Source of the DNA: Lactarius indigo
Taxonomy: Eukaryota; Basidiomycota; Agaricomycetes; Russulales; Russulaceae
Direction: 5' to 3'
DNA: 64,000 nucleotides
Assembly: GCA_025766275.1 (NCBI GenBank)
Contig: JAFKAC010000002.1
Coordinates: 186,001-250,000 of the forward strand
Shown here: positions 1-10,264 of the stretch, piece after piece
Layout of the letters: the number at the start of each line of letters is the position of its first letter
How positions within the stretch are numbered: position 1 is the first letter of the stretch
Translations under genes and position numbers: made by a program
Notes under the pieces: generated by a model
Seen by the model: the letters and a program-made list of their open reading frames with translations, nothing else
Database searches by the model: none
What the model was told of the DNA's origin: nothing

Positions 1-1066
1 CAGACCGATGTGGTGTAATGTGGTGTGTAGCACCACTGTCCATCATCCAACGCACACGCGAGGCAGCATACAAGGCAACAGAGATTGATTCAGAGGCCCA
101 ATCTATGGCGGGCTCTATGACCTCCTTAATGGAGGCGGTGGTAGGTACTAAGACATGACTGTTTGCGGCCTTGTTGCCTGCCTTCTCCTTCTCCTTTGCG
201 TCAGCCTCATCCTTTTTCTTCTTCCTGCAGTCAGGCTTGATGTGGCCCTTTTTGTTGCAATAGTGGCAAGTCAGACCAGAGTGGTCCTTCTTGCCCTTTT
301 TGCCCGTCGACTTGACGGGGGCCACCTTGTTGAGGGAAGAGCCAGAGGGCCCGGCGCGGCGAGCTTCTTCCGACACTATGCGCGCAATTATTTCAGCGTG
401 CTTGAGTGCGGAGGGGGCCCCACTGGCAAGGATGGTTGAGGCCAACACCTCATAAGAGGGCGGCAGCGCGTGGAGGAGAATGAGGCAGTATTGGACGTCA
501 GAGACACCCATCTGCGCGTTGGAAAGGGCAACCCTTAGCTCATTGAGCTTGGCCAGCTGAGCGGCCATGGGTGCGGAGTCGTCGAGGCGGGCTTGCGTTA
601 ACTGGATCCACAAGTTAAAGATGGTAGTGCTGCCCGAGGCACCAGCGTATACGTCTCTCAGCTTGTCCCACTTCGCCTTGAAGGTGGTATAGACAATGTT
701 ATCCGCCACGAGGGAGTAGACATCTGGCTTTAAGTAGAGGCGGAGGTACGCCTTGGAGCGATGCTGGACTGAGTCCCACTCATCGGTAGTGATACCAGAT
801 GGGGGTGTGTCCAAGGTGAACACATCTTCAGCCTCATGCAGCGTGAGAATAGCCTCAATGGTCCCAGACCATTCGTTCCAGCCAGTGCCATTAAACTGGG
901 TGAGGTGGATGCCAGATGGCATGCCAAAGTTGGCACTGTGGGCCTGAGAGAGACGTGTGGAGGGTGTGGACCCAGAAGGAGGAGGGAGTGAGCCTCCTGC
1001 AGAGCCACCGGTGGGGCTGGGAGGAGCACCAGCACCAGCAGCAGGGGTGGAAGATGAACCAGACAT
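1..1066 (-). CDS. Ty1/copia gag-pol polyprotein, N-terminal part (runs off window)
   Basis: The minus frame is open from an ATG at 1066 to the window edge, 355 codons without a stop. The N-terminus is Ser/Pro/Gly-rich, followed by a copia-type Gag core. A CCHC zinc knuckle (CHYCNKKGHIKPDC) lies near codons 265-279, then a Lys/Glu-rich spacer. The protease begins near codon 340 with the motif WMMDSGATHH, whose DSG is the catalytic aspartate of retroelement proteases. Integrase, RT and RNase H would lie beyond the left edge. The frame appears intact. The family differs from the complete copia element at 3419-10264, because the LTRs are unrelated, but it matches the solo LTRs at 13.3-14.6 kb. 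Gag packages the RNA and protease matures the polyprotein. Confidence 0.93.
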   Translation of the reverse strand, partial: MSGSSSTPAAGAGAPPSPTGGSAGGSLPPPSGSTPSTRLSQAHSANFGMPSGIHLTQFNGTGWNEWSGTIEAILTLHEAEDVFTLDTPPSGITTDEWDSVQHRSKAYLRLYLKPDVYSLVADNIVYTTFKAKWDKLRDVYAGASGSTTIFNLWIQLTQARLDDSAPMAAQLAKLNELRVALSNAQMGVSDVQYCLILLHALPPSYEVLASTILASGAPSALKHAEIIARIVSEEARRAGPSGSSLNKVAPVKSTGKKGKKDHSGLTCHYCNKKGHIKPDCRKKKKDEADAKEKEKAGNKAANSHVLVPTTASIKEVIEPAIDWASESISVALYAASRVRWMMDSGATHHITPHRS

Positions 1067-1835
1067 TGGGATGATTTATCTGTCGCCAAGGAGCAGTCAG
1101 CGACAGTGCTTCATAGTTGCAAGACATAAAGATAGAGGGGGTACCACTCCTGTCTGTGATTCTGTAAGGCCAGAACGCTAACGCGTCCTGCCTCCTGATA
1201 GTATGCCAGTGATACAAGGGCTAGGCCCAGGTTGAGAGAGTCCCTTTGCCATACCATGAGCTAGCTGCCAGCCAGGGTGTGTCTAGGACACAGCTCAAAT
1301 GGTTTGCGTCAGGGGGAAGGTGAAGGGATTGCTTTCAGAGCCCAAGGCTGTCTACCTCAGCCTTCTCGGCCTGTTGGTTGCCTCATCGCCACAAGTGGCT
1401 TTACTGAATCCTTTCCCATTGCCGCTACAAGGCAGGTATCTGGTTGCAGAACACCATAGTGGTGAACACCCCCCAGAGCCTGAACCAGGTTTTACACTCC
1501 CATGGTGAGGAGATCCTGCGCCCAGTGTGGAGCACCAGAGACAGCTGGCGCTAAGCTCCACAATACACAGCCCAGTGGGCCATGCACGCCTGGATATTTT
1601 TGAAGTTAAGGGGCTACCAGACCCAGTCTCCTTGCGCATAGCGCAGGGGCTAGGAAAACAGTAGGGGTGAAAGTAGGACTACTGGGCAGTACATACACAG
1701 GAGGTTCCTAAGCAGAGACAAGTGGCGCCCCACTGTCCTCTGCCTTGGGCAAGGCTGGTAAGGCCCCAGACAGACCTTAGCCTGGTGTGTCCTCCTAGGA
1801 AGACAGTGACCAGCCAAGTGGAGTGGCTAGGGCAC
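1067..1835 (-). other. Untranslated leader of the left-edge copia element
   Basis: This stretch lies between the primer-binding site and the gag ATG of the left-edge element, so it is the expected place for packaging and dimerisation signals. I see only short shadow frames and no gene in it. Confidence 0.7.
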
Positions 1836-1849
1836 CAGGGCCCATAACC
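1836..1849 (-). promoter_or_regulatory. Primer-binding site of the left copia element (half-tRNA iMet type)
   Basis: On the minus strand GGTTATGGGCCCTG directly abuts the LTR end. It matches the complement of the initiator-tRNA anticodon arm, the half-tRNA primer used by copia and Ty5, with a single G where A is expected; that base can still wobble-pair with U. Confidence 0.65.
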
Positions 1850-2441
1850 TGATGAATAGCACAGTTGAAGGGCATACTCACAGAGGGCTAAAGAGTCTGT
1901 GGTGAGATATGCAGTAGTGCTTGAAGCAGCAACAGGGAAGTCTAGCAAGGTAAAGCAAAGTGTCTGGCACACAGCAGTGAGAGAACTGATAATGGTATTA
2001 CAGAGGAGAAGACATACCTGGCACACAGCAGTGAGAGAACTGATGTGGACCAGGGCGTACAAGCAGTCTACTTATACTGTACAGAGGCGTGACACTAGTA
2101 CAAGGAAAGTAACTATAGGTCACAGAATACAAGGAGCGCATTGTTCTACAACAGGACAAAGGAGTGTGCATATGGAGAACAAGGCGTATAGAACAAGAAG
2201 GGTCCAGACTAAGATGATATCATAATGACATCACAATAAAGATATATCTAAAGGAAGAACAAGGACGTAGTACAATGACAAGTCCAGAGGAGTCCGCATG
2301 ATGTCATAATACATGATGTCATAGGTGACGCAATGATAAGTAATAGATTGTACAGATCAAAACAGTATCTAATCTAAAGCAGTCCATGCTGCAAGTTCGG
2401 TCCGTACGAGCCACTAAGTGCGCAGGGGTCACTTATCAACA
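1850..2441 (-). repeat. 5' LTR of the left copia element
   Basis: A 592-bp LTR in minus orientation begins TGTTGATAAG at 2441 and ends in TCATCA at 1850, followed at once by the primer-binding site. It shares its whole architecture with the solo LTRs at 13325-13938 and 13996-14623: the same ends, a TATAAGTAGAC promoter motif, and a duplicated block (minus: ATCAGTTCTC...GTGCCAG) around an intron-like insert near 1990-2040. The 3' partner is outside the window. Confidence 0.88.
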
Positions 2442-3418
2442 TGCCGCTCACACATGCCAGCTCTTTTAGACCCACATAGTAGTCCTGTTGAACAAGATAC
2501 AACACATGACACACTGGAAGGAAGAGACTTTGGCGGTCAGGATGTGGAGTGTGCATAGGCGTCCAGGACGCCACTCACACACACTGGCTTTTCCAGACCA
2601 TGCAGTCCAGTTGGACAAGATAAAACACACATAATAGACTAAAAGGAAAGGATTTGAGAATTAAGACGTGAAGTGTGCTCAGGCGTCCAGGACGCCACCC
2701 TCACATACAGGCTCTTTCCGGTCCATGCAGTCCAGTTGGACAAGACACGACACGCGTGACACATTCATAGAATAGAACTTTGAAAATCAGGACATGATGT
2801 ATGCACAAGCATCCAGGACACCATGCATACACACCGGTGATGCATGTTATATCTTGTCCAACAGGACTTCACGGTCAGAAAGAGCCAAGCGTGTGTGGGT
2901 GGCGTCCTGGATTCCTGTGCACACTTCATGTCTCAACCGTCAAGGTTCTTCCTTGACTGTGCTATGCATGTCATATATTATCCAACAGGACTGTGTGGCC
3001 TAGAATAGAGCCAGTGTGTGTGAGTGGCGTCCTGGACGCCAGTGCACACATCACATCCCGACTCTCGAAGTCTCTTCCTTGAGTGCATTATGTGTGTCAT
3101 ATCTCATCCAACTGGACTGTGCAGTCCAGAAAGAGCCTGTGTGTGTGGGGGGCGTCCTGGACGCCTGTACACACTTCATGTCCTAACTCTCGGGGTTTCT
3201 TCCTTCCAGTGTGTCATGCATGTCATATCTTGTCCAACAGGACCATGTGACTTTGAAAGAGTCAGTGTGTGTGAGTGGCGTCCTGGACGCCAGTGCACAC
3301 ATCACATCTCGACTCTCGAAGTCTCTTCCTTGAGTGCATTATGTGTGTCATATCTCATCCAACTGGACTGTGTAGTCCAGAAAGAGCCTGTGTGTGTGGG
3401 GGGCGTCCTGGACGCCTG
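2442..3418. repeat. ~125-bp satellite array, left part, with an inversion
   Basis: Tandem units each carry the 15-bp palindrome GGCGTCCTGGACGCC. Plus-oriented cores sit at about 3026, 3151, 3277 and 3402 (125-126 bp apart), with a diverged unit near 2900. Between 2442 and about 2830 the units are inverted, so the array is head-to-head. Unit bodies include a second short dyad of the type GGACTGTGCAGTCC. The copia element at 3419 interrupts the array, which resumes at 10265. The short ORFs inside are repeat shadows. Confidence 0.9.
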
Positions 3419-3960
3419 TGTTGAAGCGCAGAACTAACAAGCAGAGGATAAGCTTGGAAAGCTAGTAGGACAAGTTAACTTCAGAGGTGAAGAGAACTCT
3501 ATTACAACTGCATACCTAGTAGGACAAGTTACTATAAAGAAGCAACGCCTATGAGTAAAGGTAGCAAGAGGAGTAAAGAGATAGGAACTTACACTTCAGA
3601 GGTGAAGAGAACTCTGAAGTGTAAAGGCGAAAACAGCAGTCCTTATATACAGGACGCTTAGCTAATAATGGTCTGTGCGCACTGGTGACCCAAACACAAT
3701 ACAGGTGGTCTGTGCGCCAGAGGGAGAAATGCCATTGGATGGCAGAGAACAATAACTGCCTAAAGCAGACAATACCGGTATCTTAACAATAGAAGAACAA
3801 TAAGAACCATATATGGATCTAACAATAAAGATAAACAAAAGCGGTCCGTATGAGTCCGGAGTGTCCATAAGTCCATAAGGGACAGATACCGTATTTAGTA
3901 TGTGGGCTGACTCAATCAGATCCCACGAGACATGTGACTTTTAACAGTCGCGTCTCAACA
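3419..3960 (-). repeat. 3' LTR of the complete copia element
   Basis: This is a 542-bp LTR with terminal TGTTGA/TCAACA. A minus-strand TATATAAG lies at 3649-3642, about 27-30 nt upstream of an inverted repeat at 3591-3622 (see findings). No difference from the LTR at 9723-10264 was seen. Confidence 0.97.
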
Positions 3961-3972
3961 TCCCTCCATGAT
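3961..3972 (-). other. Polypurine tract of the complete copia element
   Basis: The minus strand reads ATGGAGGGA immediately before the 3' LTR, the usual primer site for plus-strand DNA synthesis. The 3961-4313 interval between the pol stop and the LTR holds no other gene. Confidence 0.7.
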
Positions 3973-4313
3973 AGAGACAGTCCACAGGAGTGGTGCAAGC
4001 ATTGAGTGAAAGTGCCTTGGCAGGACACTTTCATATTGCTTTACTGTACTATGAGAAATGTTTCGATTCTCTGGTTAGAAAGAATCTATGTACGCAGAAG
4101 TCCTGGTAAAGGACAACTTTTTGGAGGTCTTCATGCACTGCTCTATGAGGATAATGTAGTTCTCAAGAACTACTTTTTGAAGAGCCATGAGCTGGGAGAT
4201 AAGTTGGAACAAGGTCCAACTTCTTCAGTTCTCTAAGAAGGGTTTTTCTTAGCTATTAAACTAGGAGTTCTGTTGCAAGTATACACAACAATTCGACGTC
4301 CTAGAACCCATCT

Positions 4314-7300
4314 TTACACTAGTCCTATATCAGCGACCATTTTTTCAAAGGGTTCTCTGGGCAGTGACTTAGTAAGTCCATCTGCAACCATTTCCCCTGT
4401 GGGTGTACGTATCAGGTGTATGACCTTGTTTTCTACGTATTCCCTGACTACATGGTGCTTGATTAGGATGTGTTTGGAACGTCTCCCAGTGACAGGGTTG
4501 AGAGCTAAGTCCACAGCACCCTTATTGTCACAGTGCAGAGGAATGGGGGAGGAAACCTCATACCCCAGTTCTCCAAGGAAGGTGGCATACCACTGAGCCT
4601 GATTAGAGGCGTCTGAGAGGCTCATGTATTCTGCCTCAGTGGTAGACTGCGCAATTGTCTTTTGCTTTCTGGTACACCATGAAATGGCTCCATTTGCAAG
4701 CAGGTAGACAAAACCTGAAGTGGAGTGCTTTTCTTCCTGATCTCCCCAGGAAGCGTCGCAGTAGCCATGAAGGCCTTCTCCACCATTGCCATTCCCTCCA
4801 GCATAGCGTAACGAGTAGTCCTTGGTGCTATTAAGATAGGCTAGGACATACTTGGCTAGGCGTAAATGCTGAGGTGAGGGGTTGGAAGCAAATTGGCTAA
4901 GGCGCGCAACAGCGAAGGAAATATCAGGTCTGCTTCCAATCTGCGCATATAGCAGAGACCCAATAATCTGTTGATACTTCTTAATCTCAGAAGTAGAGGC
5001 CTGATCTGTGTACTTGATCAAGTGTGCCTCGGCGCCAGAGGGAAGAGGGGTATATACTGGATTGGAATCAGACATTCCAAAGCGTTCCACCACGTCGCGG
5101 ATGTAATCTGACTGGTTGATTTCCATGGTGCGATTGGCACGATCTCTGGTGATGTTAACACCAAGATAAGACTGGATTTCTCCCAGATCGGTCATCTCAT
5201 ATCGACTAGATAGAGAGGCCTTCAGATCATTGATCTTTGATAAGGAACTTCCTAGTATAGTGATGTCATCTACATATAAGATCACGAAAAGTGTATCACC
5301 CCCCTCTTGAAGATGATACACGTATACTCCTGCATCAGAGTACGTCCGCGTAAAGCCTAGGTCAACTAGGACCCCATGGAATTGCACATTCCATGCGCGG
5401 GAAGCTTGTTTCAGGCTGTAGAGGGCCTTTTGTAACCGGCACACAAGGTGCTCGGAGCCAGCAGTGACGAAACCGATTGGTTGCTCCATGTAGATTTCTT
5501 CCTCCAGTTCCCCATGAAGGAATGCCGATTTGACATCCATCTGGTGAATATGCCAGTCTTCAAGCGTAGCCAATGCGAGAAGGAGTTGCAGGGACTCAAA
5601 GCGGGCAACTGGGGAGAATGTTTCGTCAAAGTCCACCCCCTCTAGTTGGGTGAACCCTTTTGCCACCAGCCTAGCACGAAAGCGTCCATCTGCTTTCTTT
5701 TTAAACACCCATTTACACTTAACCACCTTCCTTCCTTCAGGAAGGGGTTCAAGCCTCCAGACATCAAGCTTGTCGAGAGCGTCCAGTTCATACTGGCACG
5801 CTTCAAGCCAATCGACAGCTTGGTCAGACTCCATGGCTTGCTTAAATGTCTGCGGGTCCTTGTAGCCAGGAACCTCAGCAGCGTTCAGCAAGTCCATCAT
5901 TCCCAGCCTACTGCTCCCAGGCACAAATTCATCGTTTTCCTCTGTGTAGTAGCGAGGATTTGTGAATCGTACCCTTGTCCCACGCCTCGGGCGAGGGGGT
6001 GAGGTAACTTGCCCATTCCTCGGAGATCTAGGTGTTTCCCTAGGAGGAGAGATGTCCCTATTGAAGTTGGGTGCAGGGATTGGGGCAGCTACTACAGGCG
6101 GTCTCCCTTGCGAGCGAGTGCGAGGGCGCCTTGGAGTTGTGGGAGCAGGTGCTTGGGAGGGTGGAGTGTGATATATAGTCTGGTCGGCGGGGTTTGGAGA
6201 GGTGTTGGGGGGTGTGCTAGGCTGTTGTACTGGTACTGCGGGCACCTGGACAGGTGGTAAGACAAAAACTGGTGTCTGAGGTGCCGCAGGGGCAACAGCT
6301 GGCGTAGGCTGACTAGGCACTACGAAAAATATCTCACCGGCAACAGCAGCCCCTTTTGCAGGTTCGCCGGACACGGGAGAAGTGATAGGTTGTTTGGAGT
6401 GACTAGTCAGGTCACTCAGGGATGGGAAGGTAGCTTCGTCAAATGTAACATCTCGTGAAGAGACGAAGCACCGGCTATGTCTATCCCAGAGTTTGTAACC
6501 CTTTGAATTGGGTTCATAGCCCACAAACACGGCTTCCTTTGATTTAGGATCTAATTTGCGCCGGTTGTGTTCAGGTACATGATAGTAGGCTTTGCAGCCG
6601 AATACTCTAAAGTAAGAGACATCTGGGACTGTACCATCCCAGAGCTCCAGCGGAGTTTTCCACTCATTAGAGCGGGTGGGAGTGCGATTATAGATGTGCA
6701 CTGCAGTTTGAACTGCTTGTTCCCAAAAGCCGAGGCTAAGGCCTGCATGATGAAGCATGCTGGTTCCTTTTTCCATGATGGTGCGGTTAAACCGCTCGGC
6801 TCTCCCGTTCTGTTGTGGGGAATAAGGCATCGTAAGCTTATGCTCAATCCCTTCTTCCAGAAGAATGTCTTTAAGGACATTGTTGACGTACTCGCCACCA
6901 CGGTCCGAGTGTAGAGTTTTAATGGGCTTATTTTGTTGTTTTTCAGCCCATGCCTTGTAGTGTAAGAAGGCACCCGTGAACTCGTCCTTAGACTTCATAG
7001 GAATGACTACTGCTGCTTTTGAGAAGTCATCTATGAAAGTGGCGAAGTATTTGTTGCCCTGGATAGAGTTACTCTGTAGTGGGCCAACAAGGTCACTGTG
7101 CACAAGTTCAAGGGATTCTTGTGCACGCTTCTGGGAAGGAGGAAAAGGTTTGCAGGTGGACTTGCCAAGTTCACACCCGTGACAGGGACCTTCTTCCTCA
7201 GGGGATTCATCTATATTAAGTCCTTTTACGGACTTTGGAGCATATCTTTGGAGCGCTTCTTTGGACATATGTCCCATGCGCTGATGCCAGACATCAAGGC

Positions 7301-8717
7301 TAGCAGATGCAGTTGCTTGGGCATTTACTTTATGGTGCCCATCAAGCCAATATAGGCCTGAAGCCTTGTGTCCTTCCGCAATGGTTTTCCCATCATACCT
7401 TATAGCAAAGGTAGTGGCATCAAAACTTACTATGGCCCCCTTGGCTGTTAGGGCAGGGGTGGACAGTATACGCGAGTGCGTATTAGGAAGGTGCAGCACA
7501 TTGGAGATCTTTAGGTCGTACCCAAAGTTGGTATGGATTGTTACTGTTCCAGTACCAACACTCCTTAGCAAGGAGTTATCTCCTAGAAGTACTTCAACAC
7601 CTTTGTGAGGGGTGTAGGTGTCGTAGTCTTCTATGTGGGGTGTGAAATGTGCTGACGCCCCGCTGTCCATCATCCATTTTGATGCAATCTGGGTACTGTG
7701 TGTACCCATCGTGTAAAGGGAAACCTGAGGTACTTCATGTACCTCCTCTATTTTGCCAGAGCCGTTGACTATAGTAAATAGTCGGCTCTTTGGTACAGGT
7801 ATACTATTTAGCCTGTTTGCCGGAAGAGAGTCCGGCACTTCTACTGTGGTATTCTGGGCGGCTTTTGCCCGCTGTCCTGCCTTCCCCTTTTTCGCATTCT
7901 CCTGGTCCCGTTTAAGTTTGTAACATTCTGGCTTTTTATGGCCAGGTTTTTTGCAGTAGTGGCAGATTATGTCCGAAGACACAGAGCTGCCTGATGGCCG
8001 CGCCTCATGAGCGTGAGGGGCCGAGTTTTTCTTGACGGGGGCGACCTTGTTGTAGGACGCCACGGGACCAGCGAGACGGGATTCCTCATTAATGAACCTG
8101 TTGATGAGGTCCTGAGGTTGGAGATTAGAGGGGGGGCCAGAGGCCAGGATGGTTCCTGCTATGGTGCTGTAAGATGGGGGGAGCGCGTCTAAAAGTATAA
8201 AGGACATTTGCATGTCCGAGACGGGCATTCCCTGCTCCACCAGGGTGTTCCTCAGGTCCAGCATTTTTTGGAGCTGAGGTAGGAAGGGGCTACCTTCCTG
8301 AAGCTTGGTATTTGCCAAGCCCACCCAAATATTGAAGGTGGCCATAGAGCCAACCTGACCATAGAGGTTCTCCAACTCCACAAACTTGTCATGGACAGTT
8401 GGAAAGATGTGGGAGGAGTGAATACCAGATAGGACCTCCGTTGTCACTGATAAAAATAGCAGGCCAGTAATGACCTCTTCTTGTTTTGCCCAGAGGGCAA
8501 GGATGGCGAGTCCCTCATCTGTAGGGCCAGTGGGCCCCACAGCACCTGCTGCAAGAGGGGGATGTTGGGGCACGGACGCAGGAGCACCATGTGTAAGGTG
8601 CCTGCTGCACCCATTCATCAGCATGAGGGAGGTGAAGGTGGCAGACCAAGTCTGCCAGTTGGTGCCATCCAACTTGGCGAGGGTGATGGACGGAGGGAAG
8701 ACAAGGTGGAAAGACAT
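4314..8717 (-). CDS. Ty1/copia Gag-Pol polyprotein, complete
   Basis: A single frame of 1467 codons runs from the ATG at 8717; a TTG nine codons upstream also keeps the frame open. Domains appear in the copia order gag-protease-integrase-RT-RNase H. The CCHC knuckle CHYCKKPGHKKPEC is at residues 252-265 and the protease DSG at 351-353. The integrase HHCC finger uses H478, H483, C512 and C515, with catalytic D542, D605 and E641. A Pro/Ser-rich linker spans about 780-900. RT carries YVDD at 1148-1151, and RNase H follows with CDASWG, TEAEY and HCDNKGA. All key catalytic residues are present with no stop or frameshift. Gag and Pol are fused in one frame, so no recoding is needed to make Pol. Confidence 0.98.
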   Translation of the reverse strand: MSFHLVFPPSITLAKLDGTNWQTWSATFTSLMLMNGCSRHLTHGAPASVPQHPPLAAGAVGPTGPTDEGLAILALWAKQEEVITGLLFLSVTTEVLSGIHSSHIFPTVHDKFVELENLYGQVGSMATFNIWVGLANTKLQEGSPFLPQLQKMLDLRNTLVEQGMPVSDMQMSFILLDALPPSYSTIAGTILASGPPSNLQPQDLINRFINEESRLAGPVASYNKVAPVKKNSAPHAHEARPSGSSVSSDIICHYCKKPGHKKPECYKLKRDQENAKKGKAGQRAKAAQNTTVEVPDSLPANRLNSIPVPKSRLFTIVNGSGKIEEVHEVPQVSLYTMGTHSTQIASKWMMDSGASAHFTPHIEDYDTYTPHKGVEVLLGDNSLLRSVGTGTVTIHTNFGYDLKISNVLHLPNTHSRILSTPALTAKGAIVSFDATTFAIRYDGKTIAEGHKASGLYWLDGHHKVNAQATASASLDVWHQRMGHMSKEALQRYAPKSVKGLNIDESPEEEGPCHGCELGKSTCKPFPPSQKRAQESLELVHSDLVGPLQSNSIQGNKYFATFIDDFSKAAVVIPMKSKDEFTGAFLHYKAWAEKQQNKPIKTLHSDRGGEYVNNVLKDILLEEGIEHKLTMPYSPQQNGRAERFNRTIMEKGTSMLHHAGLSLGFWEQAVQTAVHIYNRTPTRSNEWKTPLELWDGTVPDVSYFRVFGCKAYYHVPEHNRRKLDPKSKEAVFVGYEPNSKGYKLWDRHSRCFVSSRDVTFDEATFPSLSDLTSHSKQPITSPVSGEPAKGAAVAGEIFFVVPSQPTPAVAPAAPQTPVFVLPPVQVPAVPVQQPSTPPNTSPNPADQTIYHTPPSQAPAPTTPRRPRTRSQGRPPVVAAPIPAPNFNRDISPPRETPRSPRNGQVTSPPRPRRGTRVRFTNPRYYTEENDEFVPGSSRLGMMDLLNAAEVPGYKDPQTFKQAMESDQAVDWLEACQYELDALDKLDVWRLEPLPEGRKVVKCKWVFKKKADGRFRARLVAKGFTQLEGVDFDETFSPVARFESLQLLLALATLEDWHIHQMDVKSAFLHGELEEEIYMEQPIGFVTAGSEHLVCRLQKALYSLKQASRAWNVQFHGVLVDLGFTRTYSDAGVYVYHLQEGGDTLFVILYVDDITILGSSLSKINDLKASLSSRYEMTDLGEIQSYLGVNITRDRANRTMEINQSDYIRDVVERFGMSDSNPVYTPLPSGAEAHLIKYTDQASTSEIKKYQQIIGSLLYAQIGSRPDISFAVARLSQFASNPSPQHLRLAKYVLAYLNSTKDYSLRYAGGNGNGGEGLHGYCDASWGDQEEKHSTSGFVYLLANGAISWCTRKQKTIAQSTTEAEYMSLSDASNQAQWYATFLGELGYEVSSPIPLHCDNKGAVDLALNPVTGRRSKHILIKHHVVREYVENKVIHLIRTPTGEMVADGLTKSLPREPFEKMVADIGLV

Positions 8718-9708
8718 TTGAGATGTTTGTGTATCTGGTTCCAAGGAGCAGTCAGAACCAGCTCAGATCTTGGTAGAGAAGGTAAAAGTCCTGCCATAGG
8801 AGCGCTATACTCCATAACACATGTAGTGTCATGCCTCAAGCATGTGCGACTTGGTAATTATGTAGTGGAATCATTTGTACTGATGGCTGCCTTATACTAA
8901 GACCCACGAAGCCCAAATGTTACTATGGGTAATAGTCATGCAACAGCTTTGTTGGCTTCGACGGAATAGGAGCTTTTGGTCCGGCGAAGGACTACTAAGT
9001 CTCTGTATCCCTCAGCCTTACAGCCTTGATGCTGGGGCTACTAAGGATCTATAGTAAAGGGTAGTACCCTAGAGAGGAGCCAACAGCGAGTTCAAGAGAC
9101 AGTGATAGGGATCAACTCCCATAACAACTGAATCTTCCGTCTGTGGAGTCTCTAGAACAGACCATTAAGGGTCTTGGTACTAAGTAACTAGACTAGTGAT
9201 ACATGCTATGCAGCGAATCCTGCACAAAGGGAGCGAATACTTCTCCTAGCAGAGGTCTAGTCATAGCTACTGTGTATAGTACTAAGTAGCGTCTCCTAGT
9301 TGTGTCAGAGGGAAGGACTTCTGGGTTTGACTATTAACCAGGCCTTCACACCCCTTAAAGTGACCCAGGTATTAACCGAGTATCACCCAACCATTAGAGA
9401 GGCCTATAGCCGCAAGGGTCTTCCCCTATTGGCCTATGAAAGCACTTCCAGACGAAGACTGGGTAATGAAGATATAGTAGTGCGCACAGAGGAATTTGAG
9501 GTTGTGTAAAACCTCTCATGAGAACCTCCTTAGGAGGCTAGCCAAAATGGCACATGACCGAAGTCATGGTGGACAAGAAAGAAGGGTGTGTCGAAAGAGG
9601 ATAGAGGATGCTCACTGGAGAGGTGGGTGACGACAAAGAGATATGTGGTCGGCTGAGAGAGCAAGTTGACACAAGTAGATCTGATAAAGCAAGTTAGTTA
9701 TTAGGCGT
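8718..9708 (-). other. Untranslated leader of the complete copia element
   Basis: About 990 bp lie between the primer-binding site and the gag ATG. Only short frames occur (for example a 69-codon plus frame at 9300-9509), with no recognised product, so this is most likely leader RNA with packaging signals. Confidence 0.7.
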
Positions 9709-9722
9709 CAGGGCCCATAACC
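9709..9722 (-). promoter_or_regulatory. Primer-binding site of the complete copia element
   Basis: The minus strand reads GGTTATGGGCCCTG, immediately next to the 5' LTR. It is identical to the site of the left-edge element and nearly the complement of the initiator tRNA anticodon arm, so half-tRNA priming is likely. Confidence 0.65.
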
Positions 9723-10264
9723 TGTTGAAGCGCAGAACTAACAAGCAGAGGATAAGCTTGGAAAGCTAGTAGGACAAGTTAACTTCAGAGGTGAAGAGAA
9801 CTCTATTACAACTGCATACCTAGTAGGACAAGTTACTATAAAGAAGCAACGCCTATGAGTAAAGGTAGCAAGAGGAGTAAAGAGATAGGAACTTACACTT
9901 CAGAGGTGAAGAGAACTCTGAAGTGTAAAGGCGAAAACAGCAGTCCTTATATACAGGACGCTTAGCTAATAATGGTCTGTGCGCACTGGTGACCCAAACA
10001 CAATACAGGTGGTCTGTGCGCCAGAGGGAGAAATGCCATTGGATGGCAGAGAACAATAACTGCCTAAAGCAGACAATACCGGTATCTTAACAATAGAAGA
10101 ACAATAAGAACCATATATGGATCTAACAATAAAGATAAACAAAAGCGGTCCGTATGAGTCCGGAGTGTCCATAAGTCCATAAGGGACAGATACCGTATTT
10201 AGTATGTGGGCTGACTCAATCAGATCCCACGAGACATGTGACTTTTAACAGTCGCGTCTCAACA
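9723..10264 (-). repeat. 5' LTR of the complete copia element
   Basis: 542-bp LTR identical to 3419-3960, with the promoter TATATAAG and hairpin at the equivalent positions (hairpin 9895-9926). The target duplication GCCTG follows at 10265-10269. Confidence 0.97.

Larger units (their letters stand above)
3419..10264 (-). mobile_element. Complete young Ty1/copia retrotransposon, 6846 bp
   Basis: Two 542-bp LTRs (3419-3960 and 9723-10264) read identical base for base. They enclose a primer-binding site, one uninterrupted gag-pol frame and a polypurine tract. A 5-bp target-site duplication GCCTG flanks the element at 3414-3418 and 10265-10269. The insertion split a satellite array. Identical LTRs, an exact target duplication and an intact frame point to very recent transposition. 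Whether it is still active cannot be judged from one copy. Confidence 0.97.

Noticed and set aside
2560..3418. CRISPR-like array of palindromic repeats
   Set aside because: The units are contiguous ~125-bp tandem repeats without unique spacers, in a eukaryotic genome.
3024..3437. 137-codon Cys/Val-rich plus ORF
   Set aside because: It is the translated satellite unit and is interrupted by the copia insertion.
8470..8900. Plus-strand ORFs across the copia gag
   Set aside because: They are shadows of the intact minus-strand gag-pol.
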